From Eleginops maclovinus (Eukaryota; Chordata; Actinopteri; Perciformes; Eleginopidae), in contig NC_086366.1 of assembly GCF_036324505.1 (NCBI RefSeq), forward strand, positions 7,565,427 through 7,629,426: a stretch of DNA of 64,000 bases. Reading direction: 5' to 3'. The position numbers and the translations under genes are program-made. The notes under the pieces are model-generated. The model made no database searches and was not told where the DNA came from. It saw nothing but the letters and a program-made list of their open reading frames with translations. Shown one piece after another: positions 30,803 to 43,698 of this stretch. The first letter of the stretch is position 1; each line of letters begins with the position of its first letter.

Positions 30803-33323
30803 AGCATCAAAGTAATGATTGTCCCACCGAGCGACATTTTCATTTTTAAGTACTATCCTCAACTTTCAGCATCTTCATTGTGTTGTTAATGCCAAAGATG
30901 AGTTTAAACCATTGACATGGATATGACTGTCAGTAAAATCCTGGAACTGGAACCAGTTCTAATTCAAATGTAAACTGAAGTGATCAGTGTGGTATTTGAT
31001 CATATGCTAACCAAATATTTTACACAAATATTTTAATTCAAGCCTCATTATTGAATTGAATATACCTTGTTTAAAACATATATATCTTACATATTAAAAA
31101 TGGCTTTCAATGAGCAACGAAAAAGGAAGGAGTTCAATCACATTGTTATTTTACTATCTCACACCTCACATTTCATACATTATGGGATGAATGATTTTAA
31201 AGCAGTTGGACTCTTGCTGTCAGTAACACTAAAGACTTTCTGGAGCACTTCTTTTAGGGGGGTACTGGTTATATATTGGCATACAACGGCCTTAAAAACT
31301 ACTTCATCATGTAGACCGGCGTTGTACTTGGCACAGGTTTTGACTTTGATGATTATTAAATTATTTTCTTAACCAAATGCAACAAACTTCTTCATGAAGA
31401 TTTCAATATTAAGCTGTGATGAAATCATTGATTAAAATACAGTTCATACTCAATGGGACAATGTCATTCTGGACACCCCTGCTCTTGATCCTGTGCATGT
31501 AGTTATTTTACTTTCCACCAGAGAGCACTCCTGAAGTTTCTGACAACCTATGTTCTGACATTTCTTGGAAAAGTCAAGCAAGATCTAGAAAATTCATGTG
31601 ACAATACTCCACTGCTACTGAGTTTTGACCATTTAAAAATATCAGTGTATGCTTCATTAGCGGAACAAATGTTGCCATCTACAACAAACAGGCTAAGCAC
31701 TTACTGCATTTCTAAAGGCCCATTACCCAGAGTATCTACATCCTCCAGCATAAAGTAAATGATAAAAACAAAAAAGTTTGCAAACGTGTTGAGAAAATAA
31801 GTATTTGGGTATGAGCAGCCCAGATTTAAAGGTCAGTGTGTCTATCTAAAATTAAGTTTGAGCCTAAGCAGCATAATCCACAGACGCAATCATGTGGATG
31901 TAATTACAGTGCAGCGAAGCAGTCACCTTTGCTCATTTCAAAGGAGTTGTGTGGTGTTGGCTGCGTCACTGCTTCACAAATCCTGTGTGTTCACTAACCA
32001 TGGCGGCTTTGAGAGTCCAAGATCTGTCAGTTATGCTTCTTTTGGGTTTTTCGATCAATATAAGATTATCATTTGAGTGTTTCAGAAAAAGCTACTTCCC
32101 CTTCAGCTTGCCAAGAGATCATGTGTTTTGAATAGAATATTTATTTTGCAGTGGGAGGAAAACAGACAAGAGGGGAGTCATGACAAAGGAAACATTTAAA
32201 CAAGAGTGCTCATTGTGTTTGTCAAACAAAACAGGCTGCAGGAGGCTCGACTGTCTCCAGGCCTGTGCTGAAATTGGGCTAAAATCCTCCCACTGCAACA
32301 TTTGCTATACTTTTATGATGTTATGAGATGAATGTTTGTGGCCTGTGAGAAAGAAGGTCCAGTTCTGCGTGAAAAGAAGAGACACTCAGAGTAAAAAACA
32401 TCAGATGTGCCATTTAAAGCTTTCTCTAATTTATGTTTATTTCAGTGAGAGGATCACTCTGTCTCCTATACTTGGTCGTGTTTTCACTCCTCCTCTGGGA
32501 AAGTGAACAAGACAGTCTCTTGTTTCTCATATTTACAACTGACATGCCCAACGCTTCTTGGCAGTTTGCAGAAATTGTGCAACTTTTGGTATTGACTTAA
32601 CTTTTGGGTTTTAAAACAGCAGTGCAACTGAGAAAAATCTAAATGTAGTTTTAGCCCCATTTGGATTCAGAGGTCATGTCAGTCTCCTTTTTTTCCCCAT
32701 CTCCATTTGTAGTCCGGTACCTTTTCTCCTTGCCCCAGTTAAAAGTCATTACCATATCTTTCAACTTGTTTAAAATGCAGCGTTGATGATCTGAACTGGA
32801 GCCAAATGAAAGATCATAACCCTTGAATTGTAATGTCTCTCCATTGGTTACAAGTTAGATGGTTAAGTGATGCTTAGTTTAAGGATGTTAAAAGTACAGC
32901 CAGGTCAACACATGACTGGGCATTTACTGCTCTGTGAGGGGAAGAGAAAGACCCTGCAGGCGAGATAAGATGGGTGCGGCTTCCTGAAAATGAAATATAA
33001 CAAACTCATCCACTTTTTATGTTTCCTATTTTTTACCTAAATTCTGCCAGAGTAATAACAAATATAGAGCAGGGATAGAGAATGTTCAAACACGTCAGAG
33101 ACAAATGGGAAATGGATTTAAAGAAAAAGGTGGTATCCTTTGAGAAAACGTTCACGCAATCCTGCCTAGCAGCTCCTGATGGAAACCAGATGGAGTAGAA
33201 TGACAGGCAGCGGTGTCAGGATGTATCTTATTTCCTTTGGGAAACTCCCTCTGAGAGCACCAATATTTATATTTATTGTGTACCTTCAGTTTCTTTACAG
33301 ATTTGGATAAATGATGTGAAATA
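30803..33323. other. gene-less spacer after mmp13
   Basis: No exon with family motifs on either strand. Only unremarkable AT-rich DNA is seen. Confidence 0.4.
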
Positions 33324-33819
33324 CACTGCCAGGCCAGACAAAAGGTCACACGCCTGTGGGGGGTAGTGCTATGATCTGGGGTTGCTGCAGTTGGTCTGGT
33401 CTAGGTTCAGCAACGTTATGTGCCCAAAGAATGAGGTCAGCTGACTACCTGAATATACTGAATGACCAGGTTATTCCATCAATGGATTTTTTCTTCCCTG
33501 ATGGCACGGGCATGTTCCAAGATGACAATGCCAGGATCCATCGGGCTCAAATTGTGAAAGAGTGGTTCAGGGAGCACGAGACATCATTTTCACACATGGA
33601 TTGGCCACCACAGAGTCCAGAGCTGAACCCGATTGAGAATCTTTGGGATGTGCTGGAGAAATACAAGATCTTTGCGAAAAATGAATGCAAGACCGAAATA
33701 AATGTGACATTGCAGAAGCTTGTGGAAACGATGCCCCAGCGAATGCGTGCCGTAATCAAAGCTAAAGGCTGGTCCAACAAAATATTAGAGTGTGTGATCT
33801 TTTTTTTGGCCGGGCACTG
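33324..33819 (+). mobile_element. Tc1/mariner deletion derivative, copy 1
   Basis: Bounded by CACTGCCAGGCC at 33324 and the inverse GGCCGGGCACTG ending at 33819, with TA on both sides (33322-33323 and 33820-33821). The left terminal repeat runs straight into the middle of a Tc1 transposase gene (CGCCTGTGGGGGGTAGTGCT). The N-terminal DNA-binding half and the first catalytic Asp are therefore missing. Confidence 0.8.
33355..33819 (+). pseudogene. C-terminal half of Tc1-like transposase
   Basis: An open frame continues the Tc1 catalytic core: [12 protein letters not shown], then [10 protein letters not shown] (second Asp of the DDE triad) and [19 protein letters not shown] (third acid). It ends in the terminal repeat. 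Without the paired-like DNA-binding region and first Asp it cannot act as a transposase. The frame runs past the element to 33940 by chance. Confidence 0.8.
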
Positions 33820-36012
33820 TATAAACAACACTTTCAACAATCAGACTTTGGTTTCATCTGGAGGAAATTCACAAGCCACCCTGCAGTATACCAAGTCATT
33901 TAAACTGGCTGCACCTTTACCAACTTTGATAACACTTTAATGCTTCAATAATTGTCATCAAAACATAGAATATATATATATTATTCTGAAATGGACCAAT
34001 CTGCATAATGAGTACTTTTACTTTGGGTACTTTAAGTATATCTTGATCGCAATATTTATGAACTTTTACTTCAGTGACATTTTGATTGCAGGAGGACTCT
34101 TACTTGTTACAGAGCACTTAGACTGTAAAAATGAAAATAAATGGGGTTTTTTTTCAAAGCATCCAAGGCTTTGCTGAAAGGGCGCAGTCTGTGTTTCCTT
34201 CCTCCTACATAGACACAAACATGTGGAAAGTCACGCTGTGCTCAGTCTTGACCCCTTGATTATGAATATGACCCGATATGACGCTGGGTCAGAGACAGAT
34301 GTGTTGTTAAAGTGACCAGAAAATAGTTGTTTGTATTTATTGAGTACGTTTTAATATATATTTGAAGGCAGTACAACTAAAAGTAAACATAGAAACATGA
34401 CTTATAGACTTTATATTTGAATGAAAGAAGATACAAATGGAAAGAAAGTCAAAGAAATAGAAGTAAACTACATAAATAAATAATAATTGTTATAAAAACC
34501 AGCCCCCAAAATGAAGTCATATATATAATCATAGTAATGATAATTATTATGACCAGTGAATTCTCTTTTTGGTCGTAATGTATAAACAAGCTGCAATTGG
34601 AGGCCCTCATTGCATTCTGGGAAGATATGCAGCAGCATGGCCTTCATTGAGATCTGGCGCTTTTTCCTAGAACTAACATAAATGATATAAGTGAGAAAAA
34701 AGTCAATATTTCCAAATGTATGAAGTGTTGAAACGTCTTTTTTCTAGTTCTTAAGGATGCAGCAACTTTGTGTGAAACGTTGTTAGTCCATTCAAAACCA
34801 ACGTATATGTTTTTAATGAAAGTGTATGATGTGAAGACATGGTTTTGCTGCTAACTAACTAACAAGTAGTTTACAAAACCACACTGTGATTCCACACCCA
34901 TTCATTTTTACACAATCCAGGTTGTGTTTCCTTTTTCTCTCACATACAGTACCTCATGCCGCAGGCCGTAGACACATTATAGACAACCTGAAACTGCTCC
35001 ACCTAAAGTCGTTCTGTATATGGTGAGACAATACTAGAGCTATAGGGAAACAATGCTCCATCTTCATTTGAAACTTGTTCCAAGAGCTACTGTGTATGAG
35101 TCACACAGTCTCTGATCTTCAAGATGTTACATAAAGATGTAGATGTTTAAATAGAAATAAAGACGTCAGCCACAAAATAGATCTGTCACACAAAATGACA
35201 TATGAATTAAACGTCTGTATTCCTTTTGTGATGAATAAACCAGCACACAAGTGTTTCTCTACAAAAGATGACATCAACTTCCAGACAGGGAGCAGCTGAT
35301 GGGGCAGTTTGAAGCACAGTGTATATAAGTCTTTATGCAAACTTTACACAACAGCTTAATATAAGTTGTTCTTCACTTCTCACCTTGAGCTGGATCTCAA
35401 CACGCTGAGTCATGCTACAGTTCTGGGTCATTCTTAAGTGATGAGTAGTCTTCCCTAAAAAAGTTGACTTTTTTGCTGACTAGTGTTTTCTAAGTCACAG
35501 CGGCATTCAGTTTGTATGTCAGCACGTTTAGTCATGACATTAAAACAAATCAGTGTATACTTACAACCTTTTATAACACTTTTATTTATCCATGTAGCAA
35601 AACATCTTTGCTTTTAATCATTTTCCATATAACTAAAGCCTTTAAACTGCAATATGGCATATTTTCACATGGAGATTCAAATCAATCATCTGCATGCATC
35701 CCTGCACTGGTTGAGCACAACACTAAAGAATAACTGTGTAAAAGCTATTGTCAATAAAGATCTGTGTTTTCATCGTCTTGGTATTTACCAAGTGCAACAT
35801 AGTGGTAACGGCTTTAGTTTCTGGTTAGAAAGCAAACAGACTGATCATTGTGACCTTTGACAAGTTGAGCTGATCTCAAAACAAAACCTCTTTGCTGTGC
35901 AGCATTACGCTGACACGGTGCCTGGGTGTCTATTGTCACCGCAGCATAACACGCATAAGGACGTTATGAGCAGTGTCTCACGGATAGATACCGCAGGTCC
36001 TTCCTTCCTTAG
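33820..36012. other. gene-less spacer with a TACTT-repeat fragment
   Basis: Contains a fragment of the TACTT-rich dispersed repeat at about 33985-34110. No coding exon or RNA gene was recognised. Confidence 0.35.
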
Positions 36013-36161
36013 CTTGGTCATTCAGTATATTCAGGTAGTCAGCTGACCTCCTTCTTTTGGGCACATAACGTTACTGAACCGAGACGAGACCAACTGCAAC
36101 AACCCCAGATCATAGCACTGCCCCCCACAGGCTTGTGACCTTTTTTTTTGGCCGGGCAGTG
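36013..36161 (-). mobile_element. Tc1/mariner deletion derivative, copy 2 (truncated)
   Basis: Read on the minus strand it begins CACTGCCCGGCC (ending at 36161), then GGTCACAAGCCTGTGGGGGG and the same mid-transposase sequence as copy 1. It stops at about 36013 after GAATGACC, where copy 1 continues. The junction of terminal repeat and gene is the same as in copy 1. Confidence 0.75.
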
Positions 36162-39100
36162 TATATGTACACTATACAGTTAATAACTGCAATATTTACC
36201 TGGCTGCTGTACCTCAGACAGTTTCTGAGGTCTATTTTTGTGTGTTCTGTACAATTGTGTGATTGTTGTATATATGTTTGTATCTTGGGTGTAACATTAA
36301 GCTGTCTTGGGCTCTTTCTGTTGTAACAAATGAAAATGTTGATTCTTATCTCATAAAATCTGCAACAACACCTCTGGCTATACATGCTGAACAATGTATA
36401 AACAATTATTCACTCCTGTATTTTATACAAACACCAACAAATGTGCTTGTGAAAAAACAGTGTTGTGTTTCAGCCTCCTGTGGGACTGAAAAGTAAAACC
36501 TTGCGGTGTTTGGAGCAGTATGGGCTCGTTGTCGAAGCAAAGTGAATTAGCTGCTTGGATAGCTTGATCCTCCAGAGGGTCTATCCAGGGAAGGTCAAAT
36601 TACATTTGTTTGATAGTTGTTCAAGCAAGAACAGAGCACTTAATAAAGACACCCTGGTTCTGCTTGCATGAATTAATTATACACAGTTCAAAGCTTCCCT
36701 CTGCTTTGAAGTAATTACATCTCTGAGCCAGACCCCTGCTGAAGAGCGCGTGATTACCTTTTGATTTCTTCGCCCCGCACTTTTATAATGTAAACAGCAC
36801 AGTCAAGTTAAGTTTGTGTTGGACATTGAAATGAATGATAAAGTTTAAAATCTTTACACTGGAGGTTTCTGTGAAAAACAAAACAAAGTTGGAGTCTGTT
36901 TTTGTTCAGTATGAGCTGTAGCAAGACAGAAATCTGTGAACCGCTGTTTGTTTACATGCAAACACTGTTTATTTACAGACATCAGCCATCTGAAAACTTG
37001 GCTCACTAATTCAAAGTCTGTATTGACTTAGCGTCAACGTTATCCAGCTGAAAAGGGTCTCTTGTTCTCCTGATAACTGCCCCTCTTCTTAAGACCGTAC
37101 TGTATGCGTTGACGAAAGCAAGACGTCAGGTTACGATAAAATACGACGTTTCTATGTCATCAATGCTCTGTGGATGTATGTCTTTTTCACTTTCAGGGAA
37201 AACTAACTTTCTGTCAGGGTAGAGGAGCAAAATCCAATGACATGTCACTGCTGAGTTTGTTTTGCAGTGTCAAAGAGAAATGTCAAAACTCGAGATCTGG
37301 ATTGATTCCTGCAAAGCAACATGTTTACCTCTGATAGCTGTTAATCTTTTAGAGGTGGAAATTATGCTTTTAATAATTTTCTCAACTGAGCAGGAGGCAT
37401 GTACAGAACTATTTGTTAGCCAGCTGTCCTGTAATGTATCATTTAAACACTTCAGTGTATGTCCCAGTCTGTAATGAGGCTCTTAAAACTGGGGAGAAAA
37501 TAAGACAAGACTTGTTTTCTGAAGTCCTTGTCCACTGAAATGTCAAACCTGAATTTTATCCCACTTTTCATCTGTAAACTGATTGGTTCTGCTGTTGCAT
37601 TCCCTGAATGTCTTTGCCATTTCACAGTGTAGTTGTGAGCTTCTATTTAAGCGCTCACTTGGAAGGAGGATTGGTTACTCGGATGTCAACATGCTTCAGG
37701 AGATGGACAAAAAAAACTAAAAACATCTGGAAGTGTTTTCTTCAATGGGGTCAATCCACTCAGAGCTCTCCTGCAGCCTCCTAGTTACCAGAGAATAGAG
37801 GATAAACAGACTCAGAAACAAGACCAAATGGAGTCATTTTGTTTTTTGAAATGACCTCATATTCTGTATTTTCACACTTTATGTTCGACATGTGACACGT
37901 ACAGTATAACTATTGTGCAATCTGGGGAAAAATCCCATGGTTTGGTCAGCCTTATTTTATCTGTTTCTGGGCATCTTGGAGTTTCAAAGCTGTGTCACAG
38001 GAAGAAGGGCATAATGTCTTCTGTCTCACAGGACAAAACACTCATTGCCAGACACACAGAGATCTGTAAGCCACCATGACTGAAACCAGGCTCTCTCCTT
38101 TCTCTACCCAGTCACCTCCTTGGCAGGTTACCAGCCAAGTGTATCACTGTATGCTGCCAAACCCTGGCATGTCTGCCCGCTTTAGTTATTTTTTTAACGT
38201 CCGCTCACAACCACAAGTGTGTTTATGTGTCTTTGCATCGCGACAGTTTCAAGTTATAAGGCAAAGCCCACAACACGTTGCAAGAGTGAAGAAAGTGCTG
38301 CAAGATTAAGAACTGAGATCTAAGTTTCTTTGGTCCCATGAAGTGTCACACCCTGATATGAGGGGAAAACCAACCACAAACTGAGTTGCGGAACAGGCTC
38401 TCTACCACAATACTTAATACAATTACGTCACTGACGTGTGGTTTTGGTTTTAACAAGTTTGTGCTCCTTCCATTACGCACCAAAGAATAGTTGAGGTCAT
38501 TACTTCACGCAGAACAAACCGCAGTCATTTAAAGTGTGAGAAGAGTCAATTTATTACACATAAGATTCATTTATATATAAAGTTATATACAATATAGTTA
38601 CATACATATAAATATAAACTTCTACACCAAGACTGGGGTCTCCTGACTTTGATTAAACCAACTGAAAAGGTGGATTTCCTTTAAAACCAAAACACTAAAG
38701 CCCCATGCTTTTCACAGATTGCTGACGTTTGAAAACCCAAACATGCAGTCTTGAGGCTGTTCGTCCTCTTGTGTCCACAGAAATACCACAGGAATGCTAA
38801 GGTGAAGTTACACGTAACAGCAAAGTGCAGCTTGGTGTTTTATCATTACATATTAAGAGAATGTTTTCTTACTTCATTGGTCAAATGAGTTTGCAAACCA
38901 GCGTCTCGTTCCTCTGGAGAATGATTTGCCAGCAGGTCCAAATAAACTCCCGGTCAACGTGGTCATGGCCTGTTTGTTGCCGTTGTGTAAGACCAACAGA
39001 ACAGCGAGCACCATGTCAAAGGCTGCACGGGCCTAATATCTAAAGGCCACCAAACTTAAAGAGTCCTTATGGTTAAGGTTAAGTTGTCCAAACATAAAGG

Positions 39101-40411
39101 ACAGGATGTCAGACTCAAGTCGTTTTTTTGTGGTCGTAGCAAGAAAAGATCTTTGCCCTCATCACTGACAGGAGATACTGTAAGTTTTCCACCCAGTCCG
39201 AGCTAAATAAAGAACCATGGTACTTGGATTGTACAGATCGACATTTTTGGGACACATATAACACAATAATATATAATATGCCTATTAGCTTTCTTGATTA
39301 GATCAGAAGATTGATAACAATTTCATGTATGTTAAGTATAAAGCAACAGCAGGAAGCTTAGTTTAGCATTAAGACTGGAAACAGGGGAGAACAGCTTAAG
39401 TGGTTGTGTCTAAAAATAACAACAATTATTAAATGAACAGGTGAAATTAAATTAGTTTGATCCGTCAACAACTGAAACATAAAGAAAACATGTTGTGGCT
39501 TAATGGGGAATACAATAAGACTACAGGAAGTCCAAGAAATAGAACCCCCGTACAACCACAGCCGTTGTTTTCACTTTTCGTTTTTTTTCCCGTATTGATT
39601 ACACAAATAAGCTACAAGAAGTTATCCAGTGAGCTTAAGAAGTTCTTTGGAGAGAGACCGGCTCCGTTTCCAGGCTTTGTGCTAAGCTAAGCTAGTATGC
39701 TGTTGGCTGTTATGCTTCATATTGGACCGAGTAATATCAGAATCTTCTCATCTAGCGCTCGGCTATTAAACAAATAAGCACATTTCCCAACATGTCTAAC
39801 TATCCCTTTAAACATTTCAATAAAGCATCACATTCAAAGTCAAATAAAATGGTCGTAGTGGTCAAGAGTTGAAACATCTTCTTCAGTGTGGATATTATGA
39901 GCGATGCACAGAAGGGTTTGTATTACACTGCATGGCCTTTTAAGAAAACATCAGAACTGCTTTAAGTGCAAACAGCTCTTAATATGGTCCCGCTTTAAAT
40001 TAAGTACACAACAAACGGTATGAACAAGACTCAGAAAGTTGGATTTATGAAAGGTGATCTACCAGTTTAGGCTACATGTAAAGATTTGAAAGAAACAGAT
40101 CTGCATTTTGTGTGTTTTAAGTCATTGTTTCTGAAAAGTAAAGCATTTATGATACTTCTGTCAACAGTTCATGTAGGCTACTTTAAACCTTTAAGACATA
40201 TTCCCAAAGCTCACCTTAGAACAGAGGAAATTAAGTGAAAGGAACAACAAAGTGTTTTGCATATCAGAGCAGATTAGGCACGGCTCTAGCTTTAGGATTG
40301 TACTGGTTAGGTTACACTCTCAGAACGTGGTGGTACGACGTCATGTCCGAGTACTTCTGATGGGGTATACTGGCCCCTTTAGGGATTGGTCCATTTCCAC
40401 AGGCACTGTTC
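36162..40411. other. gene-less stretch, may include tsku 3' UTR
   Basis: No coding exon seen. A minus-strand AATAAA at about 38550 could end a long tsku 3' UTR, but nothing else supports that. Confidence 0.3.
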
Positions 40412-41897
40412 CTACAAGACGACGCCCTCCACATTACAGCTGAGCACCTCGTTGTGTTGGACCTGGCCCAGCTGCCGGTGGAACTGTCCCTGTTTCTGGG
40501 TCCTCCAGCATTGGATGCTTCGCCCTAGTGTGATACTCTTAATACTGGGCAGGTGTGTCAGCATGTTATTTGGCAAGGACGCCACACCAGAGCCAGAGAA
40601 GTTCAGCTCTAGCAGGGAGTCCAGTCCGCTGAAAACCGCGGGGCTGAAAGTCTTGAGCTTGGGGTTGTTCGAGAGATCCAGAACTTGCAGGCTCTGGAGG
40701 CCGTTGAAGCTGTTTGGCATGATCTCTTGAAGCTCTTGCAGGCCACTGATGGATAAATAAACCAGATCTTTCAGCTGAGCAAAAGCTCCCTCTTTGATCT
40801 GTGTAATGGGGTTACCATCCAGATTGAGGTACCTCAGCGGAAGTCCTGCCAGCGTCGGTACGCTCAGCAGCCGGTTTGCCGACAGATTCAAGGTTTGAAT
40901 GTGCAGCTCTCTCCCACGCAAAGTCGTGGAAACCGACACAAGCTTGTTGTGAGACAGATCTACGCTGACAGGTTCACCATTTACTTTGGTGGCGAACACG
41001 TCCATGTCAAAGTCTTGGAAGCTGTTGTGGCTGAGGTCAACTTCAGCCAGAGGGAGGCTGGCAAAGCAGCCGAGAGAGAGGCTCTGCAGGTTGTTGTGGC
41101 TCAGGTCCAGAGTCTCCAGGTAACGCAGCTTGGACAAAACATTGGCTGTTATCTGAAAATGTGAAGGCAAGATAGAGAAAAAGAGAAACATTGGCCAGGT
41201 ACATTTTTCAGATGTGTACATGGAAATAGAAATATACAATCAGCTTTGATCTCATGCTTACATCAAAAACACAATTCCTCCACCAACCAATATCTTGCTT
41301 CATAGCTGCTAAGACCTCTGCCATTGGGTACTTGGGAGTTATATTAAGTAAGGTTTAACACTTTTCCCCTGAAAACAGATGCAGCTGCAAAACACTGTGA
41401 ATGAGTTGGCTAACACTTGCTAGCAATAGCCAGAAGCTGTGTCCAAATCTCAAAAATCCCTGTAAGTGTGTTGACTTTAGGATGTTTTATTGATTATAAA
41501 CTAACCTTTTACATTTGTATGAGTAAGTGAGTCGTTTGAAGTCAAAGGAAGCATAACCTCAGTATGTACCAGAGCTCCTTTAAACACTGACCGTTGTTAT
41601 AAGGTTGCTGCTGAGATCCAAGCTCACGAGGGTGGTGTAGCCTGGACCGGACAGCATGGTGTCAGTGAGTGGGCCCATGGCGTTGGAGGACAGGTCCAGG
41701 TGGGACGTGTCCAGCGGGATGGGGATTGGCATGGTGGTGCCGGGTCCCAGCCCTCGACAGTCCACCCGGGTCAGGCTGAAGCTGTCGAACAAGCCGAAGC
41801 TTTCCACCTCACAGTGGCAGCCATGGTGGCAGTTCTTGACGTTGCTGGAATGGACGAAGGCCAGCAGCGACAGGCCAAGGCAAAGGAGGAGGGCCAT
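40412..41897 (-). CDS. tsku: tsukushi, secreted small leucine-rich repeat protein
   Basis: A secreted proteoglycan-family protein that modulates BMP, Wnt, FGF and Notch signalling outside the cell. There are two coding exons, 41592-41897 and 40412-41152, joined in phase 0 to 348 residues (human about 353). The start is the ATG just after a good acceptor at 41904 (CTCTCTTCCAG), so a 5' non-coding exon lies upstream. The signal peptide is MALLLCLGLSLLAFVHS. The N-terminal cysteine cap runs NCHHGCHCEVESFGLFD and is followed by SFSLTRVDCRGLGPG, both highly characteristic of tsukushi. About ten LRRs follow (LETLDLSHNNLQSL, LQVLDLSNNPKL and others), then a C-terminal pair of cysteines (SIQCWR, LSCNVE). 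The intron (41153-41591) splits the second LRR region. Confidence 0.93.
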
Positions 41898-43661
41898 CGT
41901 GCTCTGGAAGAGAGAACACAATAAATATTTACGTATGATAACCTTTGAACACGCAAGTTAGATTAGTTTTGTTTTTGTTCGTTGTATTATGATCAAAATA
42001 TATTTAAATGATTATACTGGGATTATTTTAAGAGCATCTGTAGGAAATAACAGTGTTTTTATACTTTGTAGAACACTAGTTGGCTCGGGTATCTTTTCAG
42101 TGCTACGATGCTTAATACAGAACGCCTTTACCAAAGATTGAGATTCAGGTATATTGGATATTCCACTAATTTCGACCAGATTAGTTCAGTACGCCTTGTC
42201 CAAACTCAGAACAACTTGTTTCAGAGTAAGAGGAGCTGTTCCTGTTCAAATGCCATCTTTAAGGTATTTGTTAAGCTTTGTGATACAACTTTGAGCTTTT
42301 ATCCGTGCAACTTGGGTAGCCCCAATTGCCCTCCTTCTTGGCTTCCCAACGGGTGCGACCTAATTTCTTTGATCAAAGAGTCTTAGTTTACTCACTGGAA
42401 TGAGTATGCATGGTTGTAAATCAAGGCCCTTAACATACAGTACCTCTATCCTATCTTAAAATTAGGGAAAATACGTTTTGCCCACATCCGCTAAGTCTCA
42501 GAGCATTAAGGCAATACAAACAAATAATCCATTACTGCAGGACAATAGCCCTGCATCTGAAATAACCGCTACAGGAAAGCCTAAAAAAAGCAAACAAAGC
42601 CTGCCAATTCAGAATATATGCGTCCATAATTTGCAAGATTAATCAAAAATGTGTTAAGTGAGTAATATGCACGATGATGATAAGTGAAATAAATATAATA
42701 GTCCTGCATCTGAAATAAAAGCATACGGAAAGCTTCAAAATAAAAATGAAAAACAAGGCAACAAAGCCTGCCACTTCAAAAATACGCATCATCATTATTA
42801 AGATTAATTTGGAATCCATCAAGAAGAGAGCTAACTGCAATTTGTGCAAAAAAAAAAGAGTAATAAATAAATTCAACACGTATTTTTTATTCAAACCAGA
42901 GAAAACCTATCATACCTTTTTTCAGATGTTGCCGCTGCTGTTGCTGTTGTCCCTCTATGTGTAAATAAGAGCTGAATAGAGCTAACCAAGTTCAACTTAA
43001 GGAACGTGTACACACACACACACACAGGCAACACTGATATGAGTAAGGAAATTGGACAGAGGTTAAGAGTTACGTAACAGGCAGAAATGAACAGTCATGG
43101 ACAAGTGGCCGAGGCGTGATGCAGCAAAGCGTGTTAAAGATACAACACACAGTGAAACAGCATATGTCCCATAATGCAATACCTTGATCACTACAAATTA
43201 AGTATAAGTGATATAGTATATTCATGAGCAAGCTAACAGGGAGTACGTGTTGCTATGTAAAAAGTAAAATAACAATGCTTTCTTCACCTTGAATTGACAT
43301 TTTGTTTTGTATTCTGTCTCATTTTGGGGTATGCAGTGAAAGTGTCCTATGGCTGTTATCAGGTATATTGGGGATACAGTTATTTATCTTGGCTTATGTA
43401 AGAGGATGAGGTTACATAGCTGCACAGTGGGTCAACATATGCAGGCTGATTACAGTGGCTCAAAGTCTTTCAGTCTGAGCTGATCAACTCCGTGTCGCGT
43501 TTCTGTTGTGTTGACCCCTGAACCCCCCCCCCGACTAACTGCTTGTGATACCGAGAGTAAAATAAAAGGGTGTAAGTTGTAATGCTGGAACTTGTTTTAT
43601 GAATAGAAGATAACATAGTAGGACTGTGTTGGAGGTCAATTTAAAGGCGAGAATCTATATT

Positions 43662-43663
<2 letters not shown>

Positions 43664-43696
<33 letters not shown>
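43664..43696. repeat. (TG)n microsatellite
   Basis: About 33 bases of alternating TG. Confidence 0.9.

Positions 43697-43698
<2 letters not shown>

Noticed and set aside
33152..33349. Minus-strand frame next to the Tc1 copy
   Set aside because: Runs across the transposon boundary and has no domain; a chance frame.
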